Origin: an uncultured Actinomycetes bacterium | Lineage (GTDB): Bacteria > Actinomycetota > Thermoleophilia > Solirubrobacterales > 70-9 | Reading direction: 5' to 3' | Assembly (NCBI GenBank): GCA_937907435.1 | Contig: CALCIA010000138.1 | Span: 62,001-126,000, forward strand | Length of the DNA: 64,000 nucleotides | Shown: positions 18,662-27,482 of the stretch, piece after piece | Layout of the letters: every line of letters starts with the position of its first letter | Numbering within the stretch: position 1 is the stretch's first letter | Translations under genes and position numbers: made by a program | The notes under the pieces: generated by a model | What the model was told of the DNA's origin: nothing | Databases searched by the model: none | What the model saw: only the letters and a program-made list of their open reading frames with translations

Positions 18662-19558
18662 TCAGGTCGCTCCTTTGCCACGGCTTCTCCGTTGGATGAG
18701 TTTGGCGACGAGCGTCAGTGTGAGGATCATCGCGATCAAGGTGATCGCCGCGCCCCAGGCGCGCTGCACGAGTTCGTCGTTCGGTTGCTTCAGGTCCTGG
18801 AAGATCTGGGCCGGCAGCGAGTTCATCGGTTCGTTGAGGTCGAAGGTGGTGCCCTTGACGATCGTCGAGGTGAACAGAAGCGGTGCGGTCTCCCCGGCGG
18901 CGCGCGCAATCGCAAGCAGTGAGCCCGTGACGATCCCCGAAGCGGCCGTCGGCAGGACGACCCGCAGGACGACCTTCCAGCGTGGCGCGCCGAGGGCCAA
19001 CGCCGCTTCGCGGAGCGACCCCGGCACCAACTGCAACGCCACCTCGCTCGAGCGCGTGACGATCGGCAGCATCAGGAGGGCCAACGCGGCCGAACCCTTC
19101 CACCCGGCAAAGGTCGAGCCCCCGGTACCCCCCAGGACCAACACCAGGTAGATGAACAGGCCGAAGACGATCGAGGGCACCCCGGTCATCACATCGACGA
19201 AGAAGCGGACCGCCTGGGCGAGCCGACCTCTGCCGCCGTACTCGGTCAGGTAGAGCGCGACCCCGATCCCCAGCGGCACCGCCACCACCGCGGCGAACCC
19301 GACGATCTCGAGCGTTCCCAGGATCGCGCTCTTGACGCCCCCCTGAGTGCCGAGGAAGCTTCCGGTCGGATCGGTGCTGAAGAATTCCCAGTCGAGCGCC
19401 CCGATCCCCTTCTTCAGGGTGTAGTAGAGGACGAGGACGAGCGGCACGAGTGCGATGAACGTCGCCGTCCACATCAGCGCACGCATCGCCTTGTCGGTGC
19501 GGCGGCGGCGCGGGCTCGGCGGGCGCAGCAGCTCGGTGGCGAGCGACCCAGACTCCAT
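18662..19558 (-). CDS. pstA: Phosphate ABC transporter permease PstA
   Basis: The 298-residue permease has six or so TM helices and the family EAA-type loop [16 protein letters not shown] facing PstB. Its ATG shares one base with the pstC stop, and its stop lies two bases before the pstB start, so the operon is tightly coupled. [19 protein letters not shown] is the typical PstA helix. All frames are intact, in contrast to the copy at 2812-3653. Confidence 0.93.
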   Translation of the reverse strand: MESGSLATELLRPPSPRRRRTDKAMRALMWTATFIALVPLVLVLYYTLKKGIGALDWEFFSTDPTGSFLGTQGGVKSAILGTLEIVGFAAVVAVPLGIGVALYLTEYGGRGRLAQAVRFFVDVMTGVPSIVFGLFIYLVLVLGGTGGSTFAGWKGSAALALLMLPIVTRSSEVALQLVPGSLREAALALGAPRWKVVLRVVLPTAASGIVTGSLLAIARAAGETAPLLFTSTIVKGTTFDLNEPMNSLPAQIFQDLKQPNDELVQRAWGAAITLIAMILTLTLVAKLIQRRSRGKGAT

Positions 19559-20559
19559 CAGAGACCCCCCCCGCCGGCGATCGGCCTTCCGCTCTGGCGC
19601 TCGCTGCGCATCACGGCGAACCGTGCGATCGAGTTGACCAGGAGGGTCAGGACGAAGAGCACCAGGCCGGCCGCTATCAGGGCGGATTTATGCAGCGGAT
19701 TGGCGGCGGCTTCGTTGAATTCGTTGGCGATGACAGCGGCCAGGGTGTACCCCTGACCGAAGATGCTGTGCCCGAGGGTCGGACTGTCCCCGATCACGAT
19801 CGTCACCGCGATCGTCTCCCCGATCGCCCGACCGAGGCCCAGCATGGACGCGCCGACGATCCCGCGTCGCGCGTAGGGCAGCATCGAGATCCTGATCATC
19901 TCCCAGCGGGTCATTCCGAGCCCGAGCGACGCCTCCTTCAGGTTGGCGGGGACGGTGGCGAGCACCTCCCGGCTGATCGCGCAGACGATCGGCAGCAGCA
20001 TGATCGCCAGAACCAGGCCGGCGATGAAGTAGTTGGGGCCCGGCACGCTGCCGATAGCCACGAAGGGGAGGAAGTGGAAGGTGTCGGCGAACCACTGCTC
20101 CACCGGTTTGAGCTTCGGGATCAGGAAGTAGAACGCCCAGAGGCCGTAGACGACCGAGGGCACGGCCGCCAGCAGGTCGACGACGATGGTCAGCGAGCCG
20201 CGCAACTTCCTGGGGCAGAGCTCGGTGAGGAAGAGGGCCACGGCAACAGCGACCGGCACGCCGAACAGGAGCGCCAGCGCCGAGGTGATCAACGTCCCGA
20301 CCACCAGCGGCAGCGCCCCGTAGATCGAGTCTGCCACGTTCCAGTTGTTGGCGAAGACGTAGCTGAGGACGCCTTCTTCTTCGAACACCAGCCGCGATTC
20401 GACGGCCAGCTTCACGAAGAAGTAGGCGAGCAGGGCGAGGACCGCGACCGACAGGGCGGTCAGCCCGTAGCGGAGGGCACGGTCGGGCAGGCGGGAGGCC
20501 GGGGAACGGCCGAGCCTCGGCCGCCCCCCGCTCGACACCTGATGCGTCGCCGCCTCCAT
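19558..20559 (-). CDS. pstC: Phosphate ABC transporter permease PstC
   Basis: The 333-residue permease has an N-terminal cytoplasmic stretch and about six TM helices, with LRGSLTIVVDLLAAVPSVVYG and the cytoplasmic loop LKEASLGLGMTRWEMI. It pairs with PstA to form the channel. It lies 39 bases after pstS in one operon. It served as the reference for the two fragments near 2258 and 4918. Confidence 0.93.
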   Translation of the reverse strand: MEAATHQVSSGGRPRLGRSPASRLPDRALRYGLTALSVAVLALLAYFFVKLAVESRLVFEEEGVLSYVFANNWNVADSIYGALPLVVGTLITSALALLFGVPVAVAVALFLTELCPRKLRGSLTIVVDLLAAVPSVVYGLWAFYFLIPKLKPVEQWFADTFHFLPFVAIGSVPGPNYFIAGLVLAIMLLPIVCAISREVLATVPANLKEASLGLGMTRWEMIRISMLPYARRGIVGASMLGLGRAIGETIAVTIVIGDSPTLGHSIFGQGYTLAAVIANEFNEAAANPLHKSALIAAGLVLFVLTLLVNSIARFAVMRSERQSGRPIAGGGGL

Positions 20560-20598
20560 CCGCGTCTCGTTCCCTGGCTCTTCGTCAGGCCCGCGGGA

Positions 20599-21756
20599 CT
20601 AGGCCGCTTTGATGGGTTTGCCGTTGCATTTGAGCCCGTCGACCTTCGCCTGACTCGCTTCCCGTAGTTCGGAGGCGAGAGGGGCGTAGTCGAGTTCTTC
20701 CCCGGCCGCCTGGCCTTCCGGGCCGAGCGCGTAGTCGAGGAAGCCGACCACGTTCGCGGCCGTTTCTTCGCTCTTCCCGGCCTTACAGAGATCTTCGTAG
20801 ACCAGGACGAAGGTCGTCGACCCGATCGGATAGGCACTCGGCGAAGACGACGCGTTGATCGTGCTGAACCGCAGGTCGGGCGGGAATTTCACATCTTCAC
20901 CCGCCGCCGAGGTCGATTCGAGGCTCGGTTCGATGAATTTGCCTGCCTTGTTCTGCACGTCGGCGAACGTGAACTGGTTCTGCAGGGCATAGGCGAGCTC
21001 GACGTAGCCGATCGCGCCTTCGGTCTGACTCACGCCACCCGCGACGCCCTCGTTGCCGTTGGCCCCCGTGCCGGTCGGCCACTTGACCGTGTCGCCCTCA
21101 CCCAGCTGCGATTTCCATTCCGGGCTGTAGTCGGCGAGGAATTCGGTGAACAGCGCCGTCGTCCCCGAGGAGTCGGAGCGGTGATAGACGCTGATCGCGG
21201 TTTCCGGCAGTTCGACGCCCGGGTTCAGTTTCGCGATCGCCGGGTCGTTCCACTTCGTGATCTTGCCGAGGAAGATTTCGGCGACCGTGGCGCCGTCGAG
21301 TTTGAGCCCGGTTTCGACGCCCGGGAGGTTGTAGGAGACGGTGACGGCTCCGAGGACGATCGGCACATGGACCGGCGTCCCGTTCTTTTCGGCCGCTTCG
21401 ACCTCTTCGTCGGTCATCGCCGCATCACTGTCGCCGAAGTCGACCGTGTTTTCCTGAAACTGGGAGACCCCGCCGCCCGAACCGATCGAGTTATAATTGA
21501 CCGTGAGGCCCTGTTCCTTCAGTTCGGAGCCCCACTGGCTGATGATCGGCTGCGCAAAGGTGGACCCGGCACCGCTGATCGTCCCGCTCAGGCCTTCGGT
21601 GCTGGAGCCGCCGCTTTCCGCTTCGCCGCCTTCGCTCGCCCCGGCAGTTTCGGCACCGCCGGTCGAACTGCTGCTGCTCCCACCTCCGCACGCGGCCACG
21701 CCAAGCGCCAGCAGGGCGCTCAGCAGAAGTAGGACCCCCGTCTTCCTCAATTTCAC
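20599..21756 (-). CDS. pstS: Phosphate-binding lipoprotein PstS
   Basis: The 385-residue protein starts at GTG 21756 (AAGGAG seven bases upstream) with a lipoprotein signal ending LGVAAC, followed by a Ser/Gly/Glu linker. All phosphate-binding motifs are present: GAGSTF, GSGGG, VDFGDSDAA and RSDSSGTT. It captures phosphate outside the membrane and hands it to PstC/PstA. A PHO box lies upstream. It has the same fold as the protein at 1-666 but retains the ligand residues. Confidence 0.93.
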   Translation of the reverse strand: MKLRKTGVLLLLSALLALGVAACGGGSSSSSTGGAETAGASEGGEAESGGSSTEGLSGTISGAGSTFAQPIISQWGSELKEQGLTVNYNSIGSGGGVSQFQENTVDFGDSDAAMTDEEVEAAEKNGTPVHVPIVLGAVTVSYNLPGVETGLKLDGATVAEIFLGKITKWNDPAIAKLNPGVELPETAISVYHRSDSSGTTALFTEFLADYSPEWKSQLGEGDTVKWPTGTGANGNEGVAGGVSQTEGAIGYVELAYALQNQFTFADVQNKAGKFIEPSLESTSAAGEDVKFPPDLRFSTINASSSPSAYPIGSTTFVLVYEDLCKAGKSEETAANVVGFLDYALGPEGQAAGEELDYAPLASELREASQAKVDGLKCNGKPIKAA

Positions 21757-21822
21757 GTCGATCGCTCCTTGGGTCGTCTGCTCTTTTCCATGCCGGCCAG
21801 ATGGTCTGCGAGCGCTGTGTCC

Positions 21823-21844
21823 GCTTTGTGAAAACCTTGTGAAC
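21823..21844 (-). promoter_or_regulatory. PHO box upstream of pstS-pstCAB-phoU
   Basis: The minus strand reads GTTCACAAGGT followed by TTTCACAAAGC. These are two 11-base direct repeats with the GTTCAC core known for PhoP binding in actinobacteria. They lie about 65-90 bases before the pstS GTG. Confidence 0.72.
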
Positions 21845-22040
21845 GGGCCGCGCGGCGGCGCCGTCCTAGGCACCGGGAATCCGCCTGGAGGCCAGTCCAT
21901 ATCGATGTCGGTCGATCTGGATCAGCCGGTGTCCGTGATCGACCCAGGGGCCATAAATTTGGACGTGGATATCGAAGTCTCTCGATGAGCCGTCCGGCGC
22001 GGTAGACGATTTGCGGCCCTCGACGTCGGCTTTTCATCTT

Positions 22041-22062
22041 CTTCACAAGATCGTCACACCCG
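22041..22062 (+). promoter_or_regulatory. PHO-box-like repeat upstream of the orphan regulator
   Basis: CTTCACAAGAT and CGTCACACCCG form two 11-base repeats with TCACA cores, ending 29 bases before the ATG at 22092. They resemble the pstS PHO box but match the consensus less well in the second half. Confidence 0.5.
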
Positions 22063-22091
22063 CCTGCCCGATCACTCCTCACGATGTGGCC

Positions 22092-22421
22092 ATGGCATAT
22101 GACCTGGCAACGACTCCGCGGATCAGGATCGGGCGTCTGGAAGTCAGGCCGGACGAGAGGGCGGCGCTCGTGGATGGCCGACCGATGTCCCTGACGCACC
22201 GCGAGTTGCAACTCCTGGTCCTGCTCGCCTCGCGACCCGATCGGATCATGCCACGCGAGATGATCTACGAGACCATCTGGGGGAAAACCGCCTATGAGGG
22301 TGATCGCTCGGTCGACGTCTACGTGAGTCGGCTCCGCGGCAAGCTCGGAGATGCACTGTCGGGAGCCGAGACGATCCACACCCATCCGGGAATCGGCTAT
22401 CGCTTCTGTTATGAGGGGTGA
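22092..22421 (+). CDS. Orphan PhoB/OmpR-type winged-helix protein, no receiver domain
   Basis: The 109-residue protein consists only of a Trans_reg_C DNA-binding domain: LTHRELQLLVLLASRPDRIM, DRSVDVYVSRLRGKL and HPGIGYRF. The ATG at 22092 gives a complete domain, and upstream sequence is not domain-like. It has no Asp-phosphorylation domain. It sits between two pst operons and downstream of a PHO-box-like repeat, so a role in phosphate control is likely but unproven. A second such gene follows at 22489. Confidence 0.82.
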   Translation: MAYDLATTPRIRIGRLEVRPDERAALVDGRPMSLTHRELQLLVLLASRPDRIMPREMIYETIWGKTAYEGDRSVDVYVSRLRGKLGDALSGAETIHTHPGIGYRFCYEG

Positions 22422-22488
22422 CTCGGAGCGAGCTCCTCATGCCGAGGAGTAGCGCCATGTCCCGAGAAGTTCTTTACGAGGAGACCGG

Positions 22489-22860
22489 ATGGGCGCCGTG
22501 AGCAGACGCCGCCTCCTACAGGAGATCGCAGAGGTCCCGGACTTCGACGACGGCCGCCTGACGATCCATCCGCAGCGCTTCCTCGCCTACGGAGACGGTC
22601 GTCCCCTGGACCTCAGCGTCCGCGAGCTGGTTCTTCTGGTGGAGCTGCGTCGTTACTTTGGCCGCACCCGCACGCGGGGGGAACTTGTCGAGGCCGTCTG
22701 GGGAGAGGGGGAGCAGGTGTCGTCGCGCGCCGTCGACACTCTCGTCGCCAGGTTGCGCGAGAAACTCGAGAAGGCGGTCCCCGGTGTCGCCTACATCCAC
22801 ACGAACCACGGGATCGGATACGGCTTCGACCCACAATCCGATGCCGAATGGGACGACTGA
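22489..22860 (+). CDS. Second orphan PhoB/OmpR-type winged-helix protein
   Basis: The 123-residue protein is again a stand-alone Trans_reg_C domain: LSVRELVLLVELRRYFGRTRTRGEL, SSRAVDTLVARLREKL and THNHGIGYGF-like ending (HTNHGIGYGF). A GAGGAG ribosome site lies just before the ATG. It differs strongly from the gene at 22092 apart from the fold, so it is an old paralogue or a separate acquisition. The two could form a heterodimer or bind adjacent half-sites. No receiver domain or partner kinase is encoded nearby. Confidence 0.8.
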   Translation: MGAVSRRRLLQEIAEVPDFDDGRLTIHPQRFLAYGDGRPLDLSVRELVLLVELRRYFGRTRTRGELVEAVWGEGEQVSSRAVDTLVARLREKLEKAVPGVAYIHTNHGIGYGFDPQSDAEWDD

Positions 22861-23296
22861 CCTGGAGGAGCGGGCCGGATGCGTCGGCTGTAGCTATCCG
22901 CGCTTCCTCTCTTCACCTGCGGCGCCGGGCGCCGACACCTCTGGAGGGCGAGGTCGGGCAGCACGATTGGGTGCGATTGTCCGAGGGGGTCGGTCGACGG
23001 GCGGATGAGTGCCGCGCGGGCCTTCTCCAGTATGCGTCCTTATTTTCTGCGCGTCCCGGGACGCCGATCTGCTGTCCTGGCAGTGTGGAGACGGACGGAC
23101 CCAGGATTCCGCCATCTTTCTCGCTGCACAACCCGAGGCGATGATCCTCCGCGCCAGAGGTCACCTCGCGGCCCGCTTTCACAACTCTTAAACATCCCCG
23201 GCCGCGCGCCATCTGAAGATGGGCTGGTGAGTGCCGGTCCCGAGCGAACCGAGCCGGCGGCGCCGGCATCCCCATCCCTCCCCGAAGGGAGCGACA
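22861..23296. other. 436-base intergenic stretch, nothing recognised
   Basis: Overlapping open frames are present on both strands but none shows a family motif or good start signal. A single TTTCACAACTC near 23178 resembles half a PHO box. No hairpin terminator was seen. Confidence 0.4.
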
Positions 23297-23989
23297 GTGC
23301 CCGATGAGCCCTTTGGACCTTCGATGGCCGCCTTCGGCGGCCACGACTCATGCCCCAACTGCGGCGCCCAGATGGCGGCCGACCAGCGCTACTGCCTGAA
23401 CTGCGGCCACCGCCGCGGCGACCCGCGTCTGCCCTTCATGGACGCCGTCGTCTTCATGGAGTCGATGAGCTCGCCGGGCGGCGCCACCGGGGCCCCGCCC
23501 CCTCCCCCGTCCCAGGAGCCGAAGTCGAGCCGGATGAACGGCAACGCGGCCCTGATCGCGGGGGTCGCGACCCTGGTGCTGGCGATCGGCGTCGGCTTCC
23601 TGATCGGCCGCTCCGGTCACGAAAACGGCAGCGGCGGGGCTCAGGCGGCGGCGCCGATCAAGGTGATCGAAGTCGGCGGCGGCGGGGGCGGTGGCAAAGA
23701 AAGCACCGAACCGGCGGTCGAAGAAACGACCGGGGCCGACAAACCGGAAAAGGGCACCAAGGGCAAGGAAAAGGCGAAGTCCAGCGGCAAGCCGCCCGCC
23801 AAGAAGAAAGTCTCCGAGGTCAAAGAAGGCTCGGAAGAAGAAAAAGAACGGGCGGCGGAAAAAACTGCCGAAGTCCTCCACTCGACCGGCCCCCAGGCTG
23901 AAACGGGTGCGCAGGTCGGCGACACCTGCGAACCGGGAACGCCCGGCTGCGAAGGTGAAGAATTCACCGGGAACTTCTTCGGCGAATGA
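23297..23989 (+). CDS. Zinc-ribbon membrane protein with charged extracellular tail
   Basis: The 230-residue protein starts at GTG 23297 (GGGAG six bases before). An N-terminal zinc ribbon (CPNCGAQMAADQRYCLNCGH) is followed by a Pro-rich linker, one TM helix (about 80-100) and a long Gly, Lys and Glu-rich tail ending in a CEPGTPGCEG segment. The zinc ribbon would be cytoplasmic and the tail outside. Function unknown. Its stop overlaps the ATG of the next gene, so the two form an operon convergent with pstB. Confidence 0.75.
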   Translation: MPDEPFGPSMAAFGGHDSCPNCGAQMAADQRYCLNCGHRRGDPRLPFMDAVVFMESMSSPGGATGAPPPPPSQEPKSSRMNGNAALIAGVATLVLAIGVGFLIGRSGHENGSGGAQAAAPIKVIEVGGGGGGGKESTEPAVEETTGADKPEKGTKGKEKAKSSGKPPAKKKVSEVKEGSEEEKERAAEKTAEVLHSTGPQAETGAQVGDTCEPGTPGCEGEEFTGNFFGE

Positions 23990-24477
23990 GACTTCCGGGA
24001 TCGAAGAAGCCCTCCGGCAACGGCGTGGGAAAATCGCCGCCGCCCCCCGGCGCGCCGCCGCCGAGCGCCCGCCCGACCGCGCCGCCGACGAGCACCGCCG
24101 TGCGCGCCGGCGGCCCACCTCCCGGCAGATCCCTCGGCTCCGCTCAGGGCGAGGAGTTCATCGTCGACCTCAAGCGGCGCCGCGAGCAGTTGGTCGCCCG
24201 GGTGGCCGAGCTCCAGTGGGACCTCGGCGGGCTGACCTACGAGATGGCGATCCGCGACAGCATCCGCGTGGAGGTCCTGGTCAAACGCGCCGCCGAGCTG
24301 CAGGACGCCGACTCCGAACTGAACGAGGTCGAGCGCATCCTCCGCATGGAGGAGTCGGCGACCGCCGGCAGCTGCCCCTCCTGCGGCGCCCCCCACTCGA
24401 GCGGCGCCACCTTCTGCTGGCAGTGCGGCAAACCGCTGCTCGAGCAGGTGTCGGGCGACACGATCCTGCGGCGTTAG
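23986..24477 (+). CDS. Coiled-coil protein with C-terminal zinc ribbon
   Basis: The 163-residue protein has a Pro-rich disordered start (1-55), a coiled coil (about 57-125) and a C-terminal zinc ribbon (CPSCGAPHSSGATFCWQCGK). ATGA overlap with the previous gene indicates coupling. The two proteins carry similar ribbons at opposite ends, one soluble and one membrane-bound, which hints at a joint scaffold or secretion-linked role. No known function is recognised. Confidence 0.75.
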   Translation: MRLPGSKKPSGNGVGKSPPPPGAPPPSARPTAPPTSTAVRAGGPPPGRSLGSAQGEEFIVDLKRRREQLVARVAELQWDLGGLTYEMAIRDSIRVEVLVKRAAELQDADSELNEVERILRMEESATAGSCPSCGAPHSSGATFCWQCGKPLLEQVSGDTILRR

Positions 24478-24487
24478 CGCGCGCGTC

Positions 24488-25426
24488 TCAGCCGAAGCGG
24501 CCGGTGACGTAGTCGCGCGTGCGCGGGTCGCGCGGCGAGCCGAAGATCTTCTCGGTCTCGTCGAACTCGATCAGCGTGCCGATCGGCCGCTCGCCGCGGG
24601 TCTCGAGGCTGAAGAAGGCGGTGCGGTCGGCGACGCGCGCGGCCTGCTGCATGTTGTGGGTGACGATGACGATCGTGAAGCGACCTTTGAGGCTGTGGAT
24701 CAGATCCTCGATCGCGCCGGTGGCGATCGGGTCGAGGGCCGAGGCGGGCTCGTCGAGGAGCAGCACGTCCGGTTCGATCGCGATCGCGCGGGCGATGCAG
24801 AGACGCTGCTGCTGGCCGCCGGAGAGGCCGAGCGCCGAGTCCTTTAGCCGGTCTTTGACCTCGTCCCAGAGGGCCGCGCCGCGGAGGGCTTTCTCGACCC
24901 GCTCGTGCAGCCCTTGGCGCATGCCGAGGTTCCGCGGCGCCCAGGCGACGTTGTCGAAGATCGACTTCGGGAAGGGGTTCGGTTTCTGGAACACCATCCC
25001 GATCCGACGGCGCACCTCGACCGTGTCGACGTTCGACCCGTAGATGTCGTGGCCGTGGTAGCTGATCCGGCCCTCGATGCGGAAGCTCGGCACCGAGTCG
25101 TTCATCCGGTTGAGGCTGCGCAGGAAGGTCGTCTTGCCGCAGCCCGATGGCCCGATCAGCGCCGTCACCTGGCCGCGACGGATCCGCATGTTGACGTCGA
25201 TCAGCGCCTGTTTGGCCCCGTAGAAGATGCCCACGCCATCCGACTCGAAGACCGACTCGGGGGCGATGTGGATGTGGCTCTCGGCGGCGCTCTCGGTGGC
25301 GGCGGGCGCGCCGATCACGCCGGGCAGCGGCTCGGTGCGGATGCGGACCCGGCCGGGGGCCTCGGGCGCGCCGTTGCCGTTGGGGCTCTGTGGGGCGTCG
25401 AAGGTCTGGTCGTCGATGCTGCTCAT
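24488..25426 (-). CDS. pstB: Phosphate ABC transporter ATP-binding protein PstB (third locus)
   Basis: The 312-residue ATPase has Walker [14 protein letters not shown]-loop [12 protein letters not shown], signature [15 protein letters not shown], Walker [14 protein letters not shown] and switch VTHNMQQ. It is divergent from the PstB at 17779, so this locus is not a recent duplicate. An N-terminal extension of about 55 residues precedes the ABC domain. Its start overlaps the pstA stop by four bases. No phoU follows here. Confidence 0.92.
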   Translation of the reverse strand: MSSIDDQTFDAPQSPNGNGAPEAPGRVRIRTEPLPGVIGAPAATESAAESHIHIAPESVFESDGVGIFYGAKQALIDVNMRIRRGQVTALIGPSGCGKTTFLRSLNRMNDSVPSFRIEGRISYHGHDIYGSNVDTVEVRRRIGMVFQKPNPFPKSIFDNVAWAPRNLGMRQGLHERVEKALRGAALWDEVKDRLKDSALGLSGGQQQRLCIARAIAIEPDVLLLDEPASALDPIATGAIEDLIHSLKGRFTIVIVTHNMQQAARVADRTAFFSLETRGERPIGTLIEFDETEKIFGSPRDPRTRDYVTGRFG

Positions 25427-26322
25427 CGGGTCATCTTCCTTTTGCTGCGGTTGAGGAGATAGCGGGAACCGAGGCCGAGGGCGAGGATGAAGGCGATCAA
25501 GATCAGGGATAGCCCCCAGGCTTCGGTGAAGCCTTCGGGGTTCGCTTCTTCGGAGAGCTGGAAGATACGCACCGGCGCGTTCGGGATGGCATGAAGAGGA
25601 TTGAGCTGGAAACTGTCACCCGGGGCAAGCGAGGTGATCAGCAGCACCGGCGCCGTCTCGCCGGCGGCCCGGGCGACCGAGAGGAGCGTCGCGGTGACGA
25701 TCCCGGGCAGGGCGGCCGGAAGGATGATGGTCAGGATGCTGCGCCAGCGGGCGACCCCGAGCGCGTCCGCCGCTTCCCGTTGGTGCCCGGGCACCAGGTT
25801 AAGTACCTCCTGGGTTCCGCGCGCGATCAGCGGCACCATGATGATCGCCAGCGCGACCGAGGCCTTCCAGCCGGCCTGACCCTTATGGGCGACCAGCAGG
25901 GCGAATATGAACACGGCGATGATGATCGAGGGCAGACCGTTCATCACGTCCATCAGCAACTGCACCGGACGGGTACTACGGGGGCCCGCGTACTCCGAGA
26001 GAAAGAGCGCGATCAGGACCCCGAACGGCATGGCCATCAACGTCGCGAGGCCGACGATGACGCCGGTGCCGACCAGGTTCGGGCCCACCCCCTTCGGTGC
26101 GGGTTGGGTGACAAAGTCCCAGCTGATCGCCTTGATCCCGTGACTGACCACCGCCCAGATCACGATCACGAGCACCGCCACCGCGCCGATCGCCGCCGCC
26201 ACGGCGAGGCCTTGGATGACGCGGCTCACCGCATGTCTGCGGCGCAGGTTGCCGGTGGCCATCAGGGGCTGGGTCGGGTCGAACGGCTCCTGGCCGCCGG
26301 AGCGACCGCGCCACAGCCTCAT
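25423..26322 (-). CDS. pstA: Phosphate ABC transporter permease PstA (third locus)
   Basis: The 299-residue permease has about six TM helices, [21 protein letters not shown] and the loop [17 protein letters not shown] that contacts PstB. It overlaps pstC and pstB by four bases each, consistent with a single transcript. It completes the pstCAB set that works with the divergent pstS at 27483. Confidence 0.92.
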   Translation of the reverse strand: MRLWRGRSGGQEPFDPTQPLMATGNLRRRHAVSRVIQGLAVAAAIGAVAVLVIVIWAVVSHGIKAISWDFVTQPAPKGVGPNLVGTGVIVGLATLMAMPFGVLIALFLSEYAGPRSTRPVQLLMDVMNGLPSIIIAVFIFALLVAHKGQAGWKASVALAIIMVPLIARGTQEVLNLVPGHQREAADALGVARWRSILTIILPAALPGIVTATLLSVARAAGETAPVLLITSLAPGDSFQLNPLHAIPNAPVRIFQLSEEANPEGFTEAWGLSLILIAFILALGLGSRYLLNRSKRKMTR

Positions 26323-27317
26323 CGCATCACCCCCCCGGCGTCGCCGAAGCGGCTACCGATCCAGCTCGCGAGCAGGTTGGATGCCACCCCGATCACCAAG
26401 AGCAACGCGGCGAGGTAGTAGAGCGATGCGGTGTGCAGCGCATTTACCGCGCTGTTGAACTGCAGCGCGATCATCGAGGCCATCGTGCCCCCGGTCTTGA
26501 ACAGCGAGAGATGGGCTTCGGTTCCTGCTCCGATCACCTGGGAGACCGCGATCGCCTCGCCGAGCGCGCGGCCGAGACCGAGAAGGCAGGCGGCGATCAC
26601 CCCGGAGACGGTGCTCGGGAGGACCACGCCACGGATCACCTCCCAGCGGGTGGCGCCGAGCGCCGCGGCGCCGTCCTGGAGCTCGCCCGGCACCGCCATG
26701 AAGAGGTCACGGGAGACCGAGGCGATGATCGGGATCACCATGATCGTGAGGATCAGCCCGGCGTTGAAGACGCTGTTGCCGGTGGTCTGGGGGGAACCGA
26801 ACAGCGGGATGAAGCCCAGGGTGTCGTGGAGGAACGGCTCGACCGTCGACACCAGGACCGGACCCAGGATGAGAAGACCCCAGAAGCCGAGGATCACACT
26901 CGGGATGGCGGCGAGCATCTCGACCAGCGGTGAAATCACGTTGCGTACCGAGACCGGTGCCAGGAGGGCGAGAAAGATGCCGATCGAGATCGCCACGGGG
27001 GCGCCGATGAGGAGGGCGATCGCCGAGGTGATCAGGGTGCCGAGGATGACCCCCTTGCCGCCGAACTCTTCGAGTGGCGGCGCCCACTTGCTGTGGGTGA
27101 GGAAGCTGAGGCCGAATTTCGAGAATGCGGGCTGGGCGCCTTCGACGACTTCCTTGGCGATCAGGACGATCACGACGAAAGCGAGCGCGGCGGCGGCGGC
27201 GCAGATCAGGAACAGCGCGATGTCGCCGAACCGGTCGGCGCGTTTCCGGGTGGGACTCTGCCGGTTGGATCGGGCCAGTTTCAGCGAGGCCGTGCCGGCG
27301 GGCGGGGTGGTGCTCAT
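26319..27317 (-). CDS. pstC: Phosphate ABC transporter permease PstC (third locus)
   Basis: The product of about 332 residues has six TM helices, SPLVEMLAAIPSVILGFWGL and the loop LQDGAAALGATRWEVIRG. I use the ATG at 27317 (MSTTPPAG). The frame extends seven codons further to a TTG without a better ribosome site. It is divergent from pstS, with a PHO-box-like repeat in the shared upstream region. Confidence 0.92.
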   Translation of the reverse strand: MSTTPPAGTASLKLARSNRQSPTRKRADRFGDIALFLICAAAAALAFVVIVLIAKEVVEGAQPAFSKFGLSFLTHSKWAPPLEEFGGKGVILGTLITSAIALLIGAPVAISIGIFLALLAPVSVRNVISPLVEMLAAIPSVILGFWGLLILGPVLVSTVEPFLHDTLGFIPLFGSPQTTGNSVFNAGLILTIMVIPIIASVSRDLFMAVPGELQDGAAALGATRWEVIRGVVLPSTVSGVIAACLLGLGRALGEAIAVSQVIGAGTEAHLSLFKTGGTMASMIALQFNSAVNALHTASLYYLAALLLVIGVASNLLASWIGSRFGDAGGVMR

Positions 27318-27367
27318 CGCCGCCAATGTAGGCCACAAATCCGCTCACGCGCTCGGGAAAGGAAATC

Positions 27368-27389
27368 TTTCACAGGAAAGTTACATCGC
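27368..27389 (+). promoter_or_regulatory. PHO-box-like repeat between pstC and pstS
   Basis: TTTCACAGGAA and AGTTACATCGC form an 11-base repeat with TTCACAG and GTTACAT cores. It lies in the 165-base divergent region and could serve both pstCAB and pstS. The match is weaker than at 21823. Confidence 0.45.
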
Positions 27390-27482
27390 TGCTACGAGAG
27401 GTCAGCGATCCTCCGCCTGGCTCGGTGGGCCGTGACTCTTCCACCCTCCCGCCACAACGATCATTTACTCGAAAGGACTCCC

